The position numbers and the translations under genes were made by a program. This document shows, one piece after another, positions 50,252-59,349 of a DNA stretch of 64,000 bases (within the stretch, counting starts at the first letter, position 1; each line of letters opens with the position of its first letter). The notes beneath the pieces were generated by a model, which searched no databases, was not told the origin of the DNA, and saw nothing but the letters and a program-made list of their open reading frames with translations. This DNA comes from SKLM01 sp041687115 (GTDB lineage: Bacteria > Chloroflexota > Anaerolineae > B4-G1): NCBI GenBank assembly GCA_041687115.1, contig JAWLCP010000002.1, positions 1 through 64,000 on the forward strand, written 5' to 3'.

Positions 50252-53083
50252 ATGTCGATGGATAGCAGCCGCCGCCGTGGCTGGACGTTCGCCGTTGGCC
50301 TCCTGGTTGTCTGTCTTGCAGCAGCCGCGCTGCGCTTCTACCGCCTGTCCGACCTGCCCGTGGGTATGCACTATGATGAGGCAGCCAACGGCATCCTGGC
50401 TGGAGAGATTGCCAGGGGTGTCAGGAGACCGATCTTCATCCCGGCCTACACCGGCAAGGAGGTTCTGTTCTTCTACTGGGCGGCTCTGTGGATGAAGGTT
50501 CTGGGCATCACGCCCTTCGCGCTCCGGCTCGCGGCAGCTTCAATCGGCACAGCAACCGTCGCGGCGACCGTCTGGACGGTCTACGAGCTCCTCTACGAGC
50601 GCGATGAGGGACTGTGGATCGCGCTCGGTGCTGCGGCGTTCCTTGCGGTCTCCTTCTGGCACCTCGTCCTCAGTCGTTATGGATTTCGGGCCGTCACGCA
50701 GCCCCTGCTCCAGGCGCTCACGGTTGCTGCCCTGTGGCGCGGGCTGCGAACCGCGGAGAGGGGCTGGTTGGTGGCGGCGGGTCTCTTCTGCGGCCTGACC
50801 GCCTACACCTATCTGGCCGCCCGCGCCTTTCCCGTCCCGCTCACCGTAGCGCTCGCGGTTCTCCTCGTCGCCGATCGAGACCAGAGACGGGAGCGTCTCC
50901 TGCAGCTGGCGATCTTCGCCGCCGCTGCTGCGCTTGTGCTGGCGCCTCTGGCTCACTATTGGCTGACCCATCCGGGCACCTTCATGGTCCGCGCCAGGCA
51001 GGTTGCTGCCGACACCTGGGGGGAGGCCTGGAGGGGCTTCCTGGCCTGCCTCCAGATGTTCTTCCTCCGCGGTGATCCCTACGTGCGCTTCAACCTGCCT
51101 CATCGCCCGCTCTTCCTGCCTGGTGCCGCGGCTTTCCTCGTGGTCGGCGTTGGGCTGGCGGCGTGGCGGTTCGTGCATCTGTGGCAGGCTCGGGTACGTC
51201 GGTCTTCTTCTCTCCCCCTGGCGTCGTACGCCTTTCTTCTCGCCTCGATGCCCGTGATGCTCGTGCCCAGCGCGCTGGCCACTGGGGAGATCACGCCAAG
51301 CAACCTCCGCACCGTCGGTCTCCTTCCGTTCGTGGTCGTGTTTCCGGCGCTGGGGTTGTTTGCTCTGAAGTCGTGGCTGTGGCGCGCGGTCCAGCGAGGC
51401 AGCAGGGAGCAGGGGGGTCCGGCAACCAGACGGGCGCTCCAGCTCCTGCTCGTCGGTCTGGTGCTCGCGGTGGGCACGCCTGCAACCGCTGCCGCCTACT
51501 TCCGAGACTGGGCGTCGTCCCCGGCGTTGTACGAGGCGGCTGACGGTGACCTGGCTCACGTGGCCGACTACCTCAGTCGGGCGGATCTCGCGTCGATGGA
51601 GCCGTACGTCGCCAGCCAACACTATCGCCACCCCACGTTGGCTTTCCTCGCCCACGACTACGACGCGGTGCGCTGGCTCGTCGGAGGACAGACTCTCGTA
51701 TTCCCCGCCGATGGGGATGCGCTCCTCATCCTTCCACGCTCGGCGGCAGCCGATCTGGACTGGGTGGACTCGATGTTGCCCGGTGATGCTCTGGTCGGCT
51801 CCCCGTCGGGCCCTGATCGATCTCCCGACTTCCACGCCTATCGGGTGAGTGGCGAGCACGATCCGACGCCGGCACGATCGCAGGCCGCGAATTTCGGCGA
51901 CGTGGTCCACTTGCTGGGCTACACCGTTCTTGTCCAATCTCGCTCCGGCGACTGCGTGGAGCTGACGCTGTGGTGGAAGGTGGTCGACCTCCCGGATCGC
52001 CATGACTATCGCCCCATCCTGCGTTTCGTTGATCGGGAGGGCTTCCTGTGGGGGGAGAGCCAGCCCTTTCACTACCCTTCTGAGCAGTGGCTGCCCGGGC
52101 AGGTGGTCGTGGATCACATCTCGATCCCTGTCGCCGCTGGTGCACCACCGGGCGACTACCTTGTACGTCTTGGGTTCTACTCGCCGGGTGCCGACGCTCG
52201 AATGCCTCTACTCGACGACGGCGGGGCGTACGCAGGGGCGTACGTCGAGCTCCCGGTCTCTCTGGCCCGTGCGAAGGAGCCTCCTCCTGTCGGTGCCCTC
52301 GACATCCACAATCCCTTGGGCGTCGACGTGGACGGCCTGACGCTGCTCGGGGCCACGGTAGAGGCGACGACGATCCGGCCCGGAGAGCGGCTCCGGCTGA
52401 CACTCTTCTGGCGCGCGGATGCCGGGGAACTGCCGTCGAACCCGGTCTCTCTCTGGTTAGGTGATACGAAGCTCTACGACGGCGACCCCGTGCGCGGGAC
52501 CTATCCCTTCGGCGTCTGGTCAGTGGGAGAGGTCGTCGGCGATCGCTACGCCCCCCGCATACCCCTCGACACCCGCCCCGGCGAGCACCGTCTCCAGGTT
52601 CGGATGGCTGACACCACCGTAGACCTGGGTCGTGTTACCGTTCAGGAGACGGACCGGTCGTTCGAGGTGCCGTCGCTGTCGCATCTGATCGGCGTCTCGC
52701 TCGGGAATCGCGTCGAGTTGCTGGGATATGACCTCTCGGCCGGTTCGGTCGCGCCCGGGGAGACGCTCGTCCTCACCCTCTACTGGCGCGCGCTGACCGA
52801 GATGAGCAGGGAGTACACGGTCTTCACGCATCTGCTCGCGCCCGATGGCTCGATGACCGGGCAGCAGGACAACCAACCGGTCAGGGGCAGCTATCCCACC
52901 ACTCTGTGGCTGCCAGGTGAGGTCGTTGCCGATGCCTACGAGATCTCTGTCCGCCCCGACGCTGCCGGGGGCGAGCATCGGTTGGAGGTTGGGATGTACG
53001 AGCCGGAGACCGGAACCCGCCTTCCCGTTGCCGGGCGCGCGGATAATGCGGTCCCCCTGCAGGTCGTCCGCGTCGTAGAGTGA
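50252..53083 (+). CDS. GT-C (GT39/ArnT-like) glycosyltransferase with three C-terminal beta-sandwich repeats
   Basis: A 943-residue membrane glycosyltransferase. The first 430 residues hold about eleven helices and the GT-C acidic motif in LPVGMHYDEAANG after helix 1, the proposed catalytic aspartate of polyprenyl-phosphate-sugar transferases. Residues about 545-943 are extracytoplasmic and contain three related units. The unit pattern (seen best in the third: VELLGYDLSAGSVAPGETL, LTLYWRAL, then LPGEVVADAYEI) points to carbohydrate-binding-like beta-sandwiches. It probably glycosylates surface proteins or lipids. The donor is unknown. No ribosome site precedes ATG 50252; ATG 50258 is equally possible. 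Confidence 0.85.
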   Translation: MSMDSSRRRGWTFAVGLLVVCLAAAALRFYRLSDLPVGMHYDEAANGILAGEIARGVRRPIFIPAYTGKEVLFFYWAALWMKVLGITPFALRLAAASIGTATVAATVWTVYELLYERDEGLWIALGAAAFLAVSFWHLVLSRYGFRAVTQPLLQALTVAALWRGLRTAERGWLVAAGLFCGLTAYTYLAARAFPVPLTVALAVLLVADRDQRRERLLQLAIFAAAAALVLAPLAHYWLTHPGTFMVRARQVAADTWGEAWRGFLACLQMFFLRGDPYVRFNLPHRPLFLPGAAAFLVVGVGLAAWRFVHLWQARVRRSSSLPLASYAFLLASMPVMLVPSALATGEITPSNLRTVGLLPFVVVFPALGLFALKSWLWRAVQRGSREQGGPATRRALQLLLVGLVLAVGTPATAAAYFRDWASSPALYEAADGDLAHVADYLSRADLASMEPYVASQHYRHPTLAFLAHDYDAVRWLVGGQTLVFPADGDALLILPRSAAADLDWVDSMLPGDALVGSPSGPDRSPDFHAYRVSGEHDPTPARSQAANFGDVVHLLGYTVLVQSRSGDCVELTLWWKVVDLPDRHDYRPILRFVDREGFLWGESQPFHYPSEQWLPGQVVVDHISIPVAAGAPPGDYLVRLGFYSPGADARMPLLDDGGAYAGAYVELPVSLARAKEPPPVGALDIHNPLGVDVDGLTLLGATVEATTIRPGERLRLTLFWRADAGELPSNPVSLWLGDTKLYDGDPVRGTYPFGVWSVGEVVGDRYAPRIPLDTRPGEHRLQVRMADTTVDLGRVTVQETDRSFEVPSLSHLIGVSLGNRVELLGYDLSAGSVAPGETLVLTLYWRALTEMSREYTVFTHLLAPDGSMTGQQDNQPVRGSYPTTLWLPGEVVADAYEISVRPDAAGGEHRLEVGMYEPETGTRLPVAGRADNAVPLQVVRVVE

Positions 53084-53138
53084 CCCGGTGGCAGCAGAAC
53101 GTTGTTGTTCGTCGACTCATTGACCCACGGAGCGACTC

Positions 53139-54713
53139 ATGAGCGCACTGTTTGACTGGTTCCTTGCCTTCGCGCCCGTCCTGGTCGTCCTCATCCTGAT
53201 GCTCCGCTACCGCTGTGGCGGCGCTCGAGCGGGCGCTGTGGGGTGGGGCGTCGCCCTCGTCGTGGCTGGTCTCCGCTTCGGCGCGGGAGTCCGCGTCCTC
53301 GGCTATGCCCAGATCAAGGGGCTGCTTCTCATGCTCTTCGTGCTCTACATCATCTGGGGAGCGCTGCTGTTCTATCGGGTGGCCGACGAGGCGGGCGCAG
53401 TCGACGGCATCGGCGAGGGGCTCTCCCGGCTCACGCCGGACCGCGGCATGCAGGCGTTGCTGCTGGGCTGGGTCTTCACCACCTTTCTGCAGGGGATCGG
53501 GGGATTCGGCGTGCCGGTCGCCGTCACCGCGCCGCTGTTGGTGGGACTGGGGTTTCCCCCCCTGGCGGCCGTCGTCATTCCGTCGGTGGGGTTCTCCTGG
53601 GCGGTAACCTTCGGCTCCCTGGGCTCGTCGTTCTTCGCGCTGATGGCAGCTACAGGACGGAGCGGGGAGTCGCTGGCACCCTGGAGTGCGGTCCTGCTGG
53701 GGCTGGCTTGCCTGGGCTGCGGCGCGGCCACGCTCTGGGCCGCCGGCGGCAGGCGGACACTCAGATCGGAGCTCGGCGCGTTGCTCGTTATCGCCGCCGT
53801 CATGGGCGCCACCCAGTATCTGGTGGTCACCAATGGGCTTTGGCCCATCGGCGCGATGACGGCCGGGCTGGCAGGACTGGTTATCGGTGTCCTGTGGGCA
53901 CGCTGGCGGGCCAGGGATTGGCAGGCCGTTTCTGCACCCCTGGGTGTGCCCTCCTGGCGGCAAGACGGTGGTTCAACGGTGTCTCTCCGCTGGGCCCTGG
54001 TTCCCTACGTGCTGTTGATCGCTATCGTCCTCGCGGCTCAATTCGTGCCCCCCATCCGTGACCTCCTTGGTCAGGTCGTGCTCCGTGTCCAGTTCCCGGA
54101 GCTAACCACCGCCCGCGGCTGGGTGACGCCCGCGGAGGAAGGACGTACGATTGAGGTCTTCGGTCACCCTGGAGCCCTGTTGGTGTACGCTTCTCTGGTG
54201 GCATATGCGCTGTTCGCGTGGCGTGGGGCGTACGGCCCCGAGACGCCGCGACGCATCGCCCACGGCGTGGCGAGCCGCGCCACCCGATCCAGCCTCGGCA
54301 CGGCGGCCATGGTCGGCATGGCGGTGACTATGGAGCATGCGGGGATGACGCACCTCCTGGCTGAGGGTGTCGCGGGCGTGGCCGGACCTGCGTTCCCGTT
54401 GGCAGCTCCCTTCGTTGGCGCGCTGGGTGCCTTTATGACCGGCTCCAACACCAACTCCAACGTGATTTTCGGAGATCTGCAGCAGCGTGTGGCGGGATTG
54501 GTCGGCGTCAACCCGCTGGTGATCCTGGCCGCGCAGACGGCCGGGGGAGCCATCGGCTCGTCGTTCGCTCCCGCCAAGGTCATCGTTGGATGCAGCACCG
54601 TGGACGCGGACGAGAGCCTGGCACTTCAGGCTGCGATGCGCTACGGGCTTGCCATCGTAGCCGTTCTCGCTCTCGCCACCGGCGCGGTGATCTACGTGTG
54701 CGGACGCACCTGA
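53139..54713 (+). CDS. lctP: L-lactate permease family transporter (LctP/LldP)
   Basis: A 524-residue transporter with about twelve or thirteen helices. Family landmarks are TFLQGIGGFGVPVAVTAPLL near residue 115, GFSWAVTFGSLGSSFFALM, TGSNTNSNVIFGDLQ near 435 and GGAIGSSFAPAKVIVGCSTV near 470. These proteins import L-lactate, D-lactate or glycolate with protons. Lactate-related enzymes (Ldh2 family, LarA) occur elsewhere in the window but not adjacent. GGAG seven bases upstream supports the ATG. It converges with the VanW gene after 140 bases containing nothing identifiable. Confidence 0.92.
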   Translation: MSALFDWFLAFAPVLVVLILMLRYRCGGARAGAVGWGVALVVAGLRFGAGVRVLGYAQIKGLLLMLFVLYIIWGALLFYRVADEAGAVDGIGEGLSRLTPDRGMQALLLGWVFTTFLQGIGGFGVPVAVTAPLLVGLGFPPLAAVVIPSVGFSWAVTFGSLGSSFFALMAATGRSGESLAPWSAVLLGLACLGCGAATLWAAGGRRTLRSELGALLVIAAVMGATQYLVVTNGLWPIGAMTAGLAGLVIGVLWARWRARDWQAVSAPLGVPSWRQDGGSTVSLRWALVPYVLLIAIVLAAQFVPPIRDLLGQVVLRVQFPELTTARGWVTPAEEGRTIEVFGHPGALLVYASLVAYALFAWRGAYGPETPRRIAHGVASRATRSSLGTAAMVGMAVTMEHAGMTHLLAEGVAGVAGPAFPLAAPFVGALGAFMTGSNTNSNVIFGDLQQRVAGLVGVNPLVILAAQTAGGAIGSSFAPAKVIVGCSTVDADESLALQAAMRYGLAIVAVLALATGAVIYVCGRT

Positions 54714-54853
54714 TCCGTCATGCGGCGGTTGGGTCCTGGTGGCCCGCAGGAGCGTGACCGCGACGCTTTCTTGCGGCACTGCCCTTGTTGGTCGGCTTGG
54801 GGTCCGCGGGATGGCCCGTCTGTGGCTGACGTCCGTTTTCGCTCAACGTCGGG

Positions 54854-56635
54854 TCACTCGTCCGATCCCTCAGGGGGATCATAGCCGGGGCCGTAGTGAT
54901 AGGCAGCCCGTCGGGGCTCGAACTTGCTCACGAACGTATCGTCGTACACCACCTCGCCGTTTGCGTCGGTGACTCGACGCTTGATGGTCGCCGTCAGGCC
55001 GTCCACCGCCGACTGCCACTTCGTGACCGTTCCCGGCGCCAGATCCTCGTCCAGCTCGTAGATTGGCGGACCCGGCGCGGTCCGGCCCGTGATCTCCGGG
55101 CCTTCCATCTCCACGGTGCGCCCGTCATCGGTGGAGTAGAAGCGGAAGATCAGGCGATGGGTCGCCTCTTCGACCTCAGTCTCGATCAGCAGGGGGGCTG
55201 GGCGATCGTTCACGAACTTGAGGTCGACGTGAGGGGAATAGATTGTTGCGTCCATCCCCACCTCGCCGCCGCGCAGTTCGTAATAGGCAACGCGCTGCGA
55301 GTGTGCCCAGCGCTCCGTGATCGGGTACCCGCCCCAGAACGCGGCGCGGAACGCCGTCGTGCTGACCTGACAGATGCCGCCGCCGACGCCCATCGCCAGC
55401 TGCTCGCCCGCGGTGATAAACGATCTGTCGTAGCCGGCGTCGGCCGTGATCTCCCCCAGATGCTCATTGAACGAGAATGTCTCGCCTGGCGGAATCACCA
55501 GGCCATCGAACTGGCTTGCCGCCAGTCGGATGTTGTGGTCACGGCCGGAGGGGGATCCGATGAAGTAGGACTCGCCCGTGGCCACGCGGTCGACGATCCC
55601 CAGTTCCTCGGCGCTGGCGGTATCGGGGTAATCTGGTGGTACTTGCTTCACCACCAGCAGCACCTCCCGCTCCCCGCCCTCCAGTTTCTGAACGATCGTC
55701 GTGACGGTCGCTTCCACATCCAGCATGCGTCCTTGCTCGCTGGCCGTGATGGGCTCCAATGCTCCTGTCAACTCGTTGAAGTGGAAGCGCGCGTCAACGG
55801 GCTCGATTCGCAGGGCCGGAGCGATCTTCTCCACGTACAAGCGGAGCATCTCCATATCTATGGTCGTGTGGAGCACGCCTTCCTCTATGTGCAGCTTCAG
55901 CATCCCCACCAGCTCTTCGGGCAGGATCACCCAGGGGCCGGGGTCCTCTTCGAGGGGCTCTGCCAGGGCCAGGGTCAGGGGCCCATCGAGCAATCTCTCC
56001 GCCTCAGCCCGCGCCGGCTCGGCGTCTGCCACGTCGGGGGGCACCTCTTCCACCACCAGGGGTACCGTCGCCGGCTTGAGCCGGGTGACGGCCGGGGAGA
56101 GGGCCGCCAGGGTCTGCTCCACGGCCAACCGCTGGCCGGGCATGGATGGCTTGACCACGGGCGTGGTTCCCTCCAGCGTCAGCTCGGCGTCCACAGGGGG
56201 GACGTCCACCTGTTCGGACAGGGCCTCCAGGTACCGCCGCGCTTCGGACTCGTCGTACGTGATCACCGGTGGGAGAGTGGCGCCGAAGGCGAGAAGCTCC
56301 AGCCGGGAGACCACATTGTCAACCCATGAGCCCTCTCGCCCTGCCTCATAGGCTCGCGACAGCGTCGACGCGGACTCCAACCGAAGTCCCAGGTCGGCCG
56401 GGCGGACGTCCCAGGAGCCGTCGGGCCCGCTCAGGGTGATGAGCGGCTCGTGGAGCGTGGAGTTGTTCTCCAATCTGGCGGCGGCCCTCTCTGGCACCAT
56501 GCCGCCTACCTCGATGCCCCATACGGAGACGCCCGGGTAGATTCGATTGGCGTGCACCACCTCAAATGCGGCCACAGAGCCAATCACCAGGACGACCAGA
56601 ATCAGCAGCAGGCAGCCTGGAACGCGCGCGCTCAT
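54854..56635 (-). CDS. VanW-family cell-wall protein with PG-binding and G5-like domains
   Basis: A 593-residue membrane-anchored protein. A single N-terminal helix (6-28) is followed by two VanW-type PG-binding modules (about 30-330). The VanW domain proper has FSFNEHLGEITADAGYDRS, GGGICQVSTTAFRAAFWGG and WAHSQRVAYYE. A C-terminal G5-like segment follows (about 510-580, GTVTKWQSAVDGLTATIKR). VanW proteins are linked to peptidoglycan modification or vancomycin response, but their reaction is unknown. It is the downstream partner of the rhomboid gene, separated by one base. The L,D-transpeptidase at 681-2264 shares the same PG-binding modules. Confidence 0.92.
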   Translation of the reverse strand: MSARVPGCLLLILVVLVIGSVAAFEVVHANRIYPGVSVWGIEVGGMVPERAAARLENNSTLHEPLITLSGPDGSWDVRPADLGLRLESASTLSRAYEAGREGSWVDNVVSRLELLAFGATLPPVITYDESEARRYLEALSEQVDVPPVDAELTLEGTTPVVKPSMPGQRLAVEQTLAALSPAVTRLKPATVPLVVEEVPPDVADAEPARAEAERLLDGPLTLALAEPLEEDPGPWVILPEELVGMLKLHIEEGVLHTTIDMEMLRLYVEKIAPALRIEPVDARFHFNELTGALEPITASEQGRMLDVEATVTTIVQKLEGGEREVLLVVKQVPPDYPDTASAEELGIVDRVATGESYFIGSPSGRDHNIRLAASQFDGLVIPPGETFSFNEHLGEITADAGYDRSFITAGEQLAMGVGGGICQVSTTAFRAAFWGGYPITERWAHSQRVAYYELRGGEVGMDATIYSPHVDLKFVNDRPAPLLIETEVEEATHRLIFRFYSTDDGRTVEMEGPEITGRTAPGPPIYELDEDLAPGTVTKWQSAVDGLTATIKRRVTDANGEVVYDDTFVSKFEPRRAAYHYGPGYDPPEGSDE

Positions 56636-56636
56636 C

Positions 56637-57353
56637 CTATCGCCACTGATCGTCCTGCCAGGGGTGATAGCGACCCGCGTAATGGGCCGTTGGGCGGGAT
56701 GCGATGAGGCGGATCACGGCCAATCCGAACACGAATCCGCCGATGTGGGCCCACCACGCCACGCCGCCGCTCTGGAACACGTCGGCAGCGGCCAGGGCGA
56801 AGAGCCCGTTGAACAGCTGGGAGATGAACCAGAACCCCAGGTAGACCACGGCCGGGATCTCAATCAGGCGAACGAAGTAGAAGACGGGCACCAAGGTCAG
56901 CACGCGGGCCTGGGGGTAGAGCATCAGGTACGCCCCCAGCACGCCCGCGATTGCGCCGCTCGCCCCCACTGTCGGCAGCGTCGATTCCGCATAGGCGACC
57001 AGATGGGCTCCCGCCGCCGCCAGGCCGCTGAGAAGGTAGAAGAAGAGGTAGCGCAGATGGCCCACGCGGTCTTCTATGTTGTCACCGAAGATGTAGAGGG
57101 CGAGCATGTTGGAGATCAGGTGCCACCAGCCGCCATGGAGGAACATGGAGGTGAACAGCGTGAGCCACGAGTGAGGGCCCCCCACCTGCCAGAACCTGGC
57201 GGGGACGAGCCCCCAGGTGAAAGCGAATCGATTGAGCGGATCCGATCCCAGGAATGCACTCTCGAGCAGGAAGATCAACACGTTGAGGACGATCAGGGTC
57301 GTGTTGACGATGGGAAAACGGTGCGACGGGATATTGTCCCGCAGTGGAATCAC
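56637..57353 (-). CDS. Rhomboid-family intramembrane serine protease
   Basis: A 238-residue, six- or seven-helix rhomboid protease that cleaves membrane helices. The family motifs HGGWWHLISNMLALYIFGDN, catalytic serine in VGASGAIAGVLGAY and catalytic histidine in AHIGGFVFGLA are all present. GTG 57353 (IPLRDNIPSHRFP) has GGAGG seven bases upstream and gives the usual rhomboid N-terminus. An upstream TTG at 57386 has no such site. A promoter at 57460-57487 precedes it, and VanW follows after one base, so the two form an operon. Confidence 0.92.
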   Translation of the reverse strand: MIPLRDNIPSHRFPIVNTTLIVLNVLIFLLESAFLGSDPLNRFAFTWGLVPARFWQVGGPHSWLTLFTSMFLHGGWWHLISNMLALYIFGDNIEDRVGHLRYLFFYLLSGLAAAGAHLVAYAESTLPTVGASGAIAGVLGAYLMLYPQARVLTLVPVFYFVRLIEIPAVVYLGFWFISQLFNGLFALAAADVFQSGGVAWWAHIGGFVFGLAVIRLIASRPTAHYAGRYHPWQDDQWR

Positions 57354-57459
57354 GTCTGGGCCTCCAGATGAAGCACCCAGGGACAACTTTCACGCTCACG
57401 CCGGAGTTGTTCTTGGATGCGGCCGAACCGACACGCAGACCCTGTGCAAGGTCTGCTCC

Positions 57460-57487
57460 ATTGTACCCGGAGAAATGGGAGTTGCAA
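57460..57487 (-). promoter_or_regulatory. Promoter of the rhomboid-vanW operon
   Basis: Minus-strand TTGCAA (57482-57487), 16-bp spacer, TACAAT (57460-57465). It is about 107 bases upstream of the GTG start. Confidence 0.55.
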
Positions 57488-57503
57488 GTGAACCTGCCTG
57501 CTT

Positions 57504-57532
57504 TTGACCTGCTCACCAACATGCCCTATACT
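57504..57532 (+). promoter_or_regulatory. Promoter of the DUF1028 gene
   Basis: TTGACC (57504-57509), 17-bp spacer, TATACT (57527-57532). The leader of about 50 bases ends in AAAGGAGAGCAAC before ATG 57591. Confidence 0.75.
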
Positions 57533-57590
57533 CTCCCTTAGGATGTTTTGCTTCGGTCGTGCTCAGGTCCAATCACCAAAGGAGAGCAAC

Positions 57591-58550
57591 ATGGCTGACG
57601 ATAGGATTCCTCACGATTCGGCCCGTCCATCTCGGTTGGCTCATACGTTCTCCATCGTCGCCCGCGATCCGGGCAGCGGTCGGATGGGCGTCGCCGTGCA
57701 GTCACACTGGTTCTCGGTCGGCTCGGTGGTCACGTGGGCCGAGGCCGGGGTGGGCGCCGTAGCGACGCAAGCGCTGGTCGAGGTCAGCTATGGACCGCTG
57801 GGGCTGGATCTGATGCGCGGGGGACGATCTGCATCTGGAGCGCTGAAGGCGTTGCTGGCTGCCGATGACGGGCGGGCGCTGCGTCAGGTGGCGATGATCG
57901 ATGCTGAGGGGTGCACAGCCACCCACACCGGCGAGCGCTGCATTGCCGACGCCGGTCACGTTGTTGGCGAGGGCTTTTCGGTCCAGGCGAACATGATGGC
58001 CTCCCCGGATGTTTGGCGGGCTATGGCCGATGCGTATCGCAGGTCGAGCGGCGACCTACCTGAGCGCATGCTCGCGGCTCTTGAGGCCGGACAGAGGGCC
58101 GGGGGCGATCTTCGCGGGCGTCAGAGCGCCGCTATTCTGGTCGTGGAGGCAGGGGCGACCGGCCGGCCGTGGGCCGATACGGTCATGGACCTGCGTGTCG
58201 AGGATCACCAGGAGCCTATCGAGGAGCTCCGTCGTCTGGCGACGCTCCATCGAGCGTATCAGCACATGAACCGAGGGGATGAACTCCTTGGCTCTGGGCA
58301 GGTCGAGGACGCCCTGGAAGCCTACCGCACCGCCGCGCAGATGGTCCCCGAGATTGACGAACTCCCGTTCTGGCACGCCGTCACCCTCGCGGACCTCGGG
58401 CGTGTGGAAGAGGCCCTCCCCATCTTCCGCCAGGTCTTCGCGGAGAACGATGCCTGGGCCACCCTCGTGCAGCGTCTGCCCCCGGTGGGCATGCTGCGTG
58501 AAGATCCCGAGATGATGGATCGAATTCTGGCGGTGCGACCGGGGTCCTGA
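57591..58550 (+). CDS. DUF1028 family protein with TPR-like C-terminus
   Basis: A 319-residue protein. Residues about 15-215 match DUF1028, thought to be an Ntn-hydrolase-like fold: HTFSIVARDPGSGRMGVAVQS, VGAVATQALVEVSYGPLGLDLM, HTGERC and GEGFSVQANMM. Residues about 225-319 form two TPR-like hairpins (RGDELLGSGQVEDALEAYRT and ALPIFRQVFAENDAWATLV). The reaction is unknown. The start is fixed by AAAGGAGA upstream of ATG 57591, with a clear promoter at 57504-57532. It converges with the IMPase gene. Confidence 0.85.
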   Translation: MADDRIPHDSARPSRLAHTFSIVARDPGSGRMGVAVQSHWFSVGSVVTWAEAGVGAVATQALVEVSYGPLGLDLMRGGRSASGALKALLAADDGRALRQVAMIDAEGCTATHTGERCIADAGHVVGEGFSVQANMMASPDVWRAMADAYRRSSGDLPERMLAALEAGQRAGGDLRGRQSAAILVVEAGATGRPWADTVMDLRVEDHQEPIEELRRLATLHRAYQHMNRGDELLGSGQVEDALEAYRTAAQMVPEIDELPFWHAVTLADLGRVEEALPIFRQVFAENDAWATLVQRLPPVGMLREDPEMMDRILAVRPGS

Positions 58551-58557
58551 GATAGCG

Positions 58558-59349
58558 TCAGTCGCTGCCCTGCAGCGCGTCCTGCAGCGCGTCCAGCAGA
58601 TCCTCGTGGATCAGCCCGTTCGTGGCCGCGCAGCGCGGGAGGCTGATGTCGTATGCGCTGCCATCGTACGTCGTGTATCGCCCACCTGCCTCGGCGACGA
58701 GCAACACAGCGGCTGCCGCGTCCCACGGGTGGAGCGCAAGGTGGAAGTATCCCTCAAGCCAGCCTGCTGCCACGTATGTCAGGCCCAGCGCCGCCGAGCC
58801 CATTGAGCGTACCGTGTGACAGAGGGGGGCAACGCGCTCCAGCTTGGAGAGCACCTGGTTGCGGGCCTCCACGCCGCGTGCCCAGTCGAAGCCCACCAGC
58901 GAATGCTCAAGCTCCACGATGGTGCTGACCTGTAACGGCTCATCATTGAGTGTTGCCCCGCTTCCTCGTTGCCCCGCAAACAGGTGCTCCCGCATCGGGT
59001 CGTAGACGACGCCGATGATGGGATCGCCCTGCTCCAGCACAGCGATGGACACCGAGAAGATCGGCAGGCGGTGGGCATAGTTGCTCGTCCCGTCCAGGGG
59101 ATCGATCACCCACGTGTAGCCTGCGCCGATCTCTCCCCCCGCCGCCTCCTCGGAGAGAACGGCGTGGTCAGGGAAGCGCTGATGGATCAGCTCGAGGATC
59201 GTCTCCTCGGCAGCGATGTCGGTCTCGGTGACCAGATCCCGGTATCCCTTGTGCGAAACGTCCCGCGCAGTGGGATACTGCTCGGCGATCAGTTGCCCGG
59301 CTCGACGGGCGGCCTCCACGGCGGTCTCTAGCAAGGTCTCTCCTCTCAC
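58558..59349 (-). CDS. suhB: Inositol monophosphatase family phosphatase
   Basis: A 263-residue IMPase/SuhB-like enzyme, a Mg-dependent lithium-sensitive phosphatase acting on inositol 1-phosphate or related sugar phosphates. Metal ligands are Glu67/Glu68 (SEEAAG), Asp83 and Asp86 (VIDPLDGTSNYAH), and the aspartate in HPWDAAAAV near 214. The GTG at 59349 overlaps the sfsA stop (GTGA), implying coupling. A TTG five codons downstream, with AGAGGAGAG before it, is an alternative start. The exact substrate is uncertain. Confidence 0.88.
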   Translation of the reverse strand: MRGETLLETAVEAARRAGQLIAEQYPTARDVSHKGYRDLVTETDIAAEETILELIHQRFPDHAVLSEEAAGGEIGAGYTWVIDPLDGTSNYAHRLPIFSVSIAVLEQGDPIIGVVYDPMREHLFAGQRGSGATLNDEPLQVSTIVELEHSLVGFDWARGVEARNQVLSKLERVAPLCHTVRSMGSAALGLTYVAAGWLEGYFHLALHPWDAAAAVLLVAEAGGRYTTYDGSAYDISLPRCAATNGLIHEDLLDALQDALQGSD

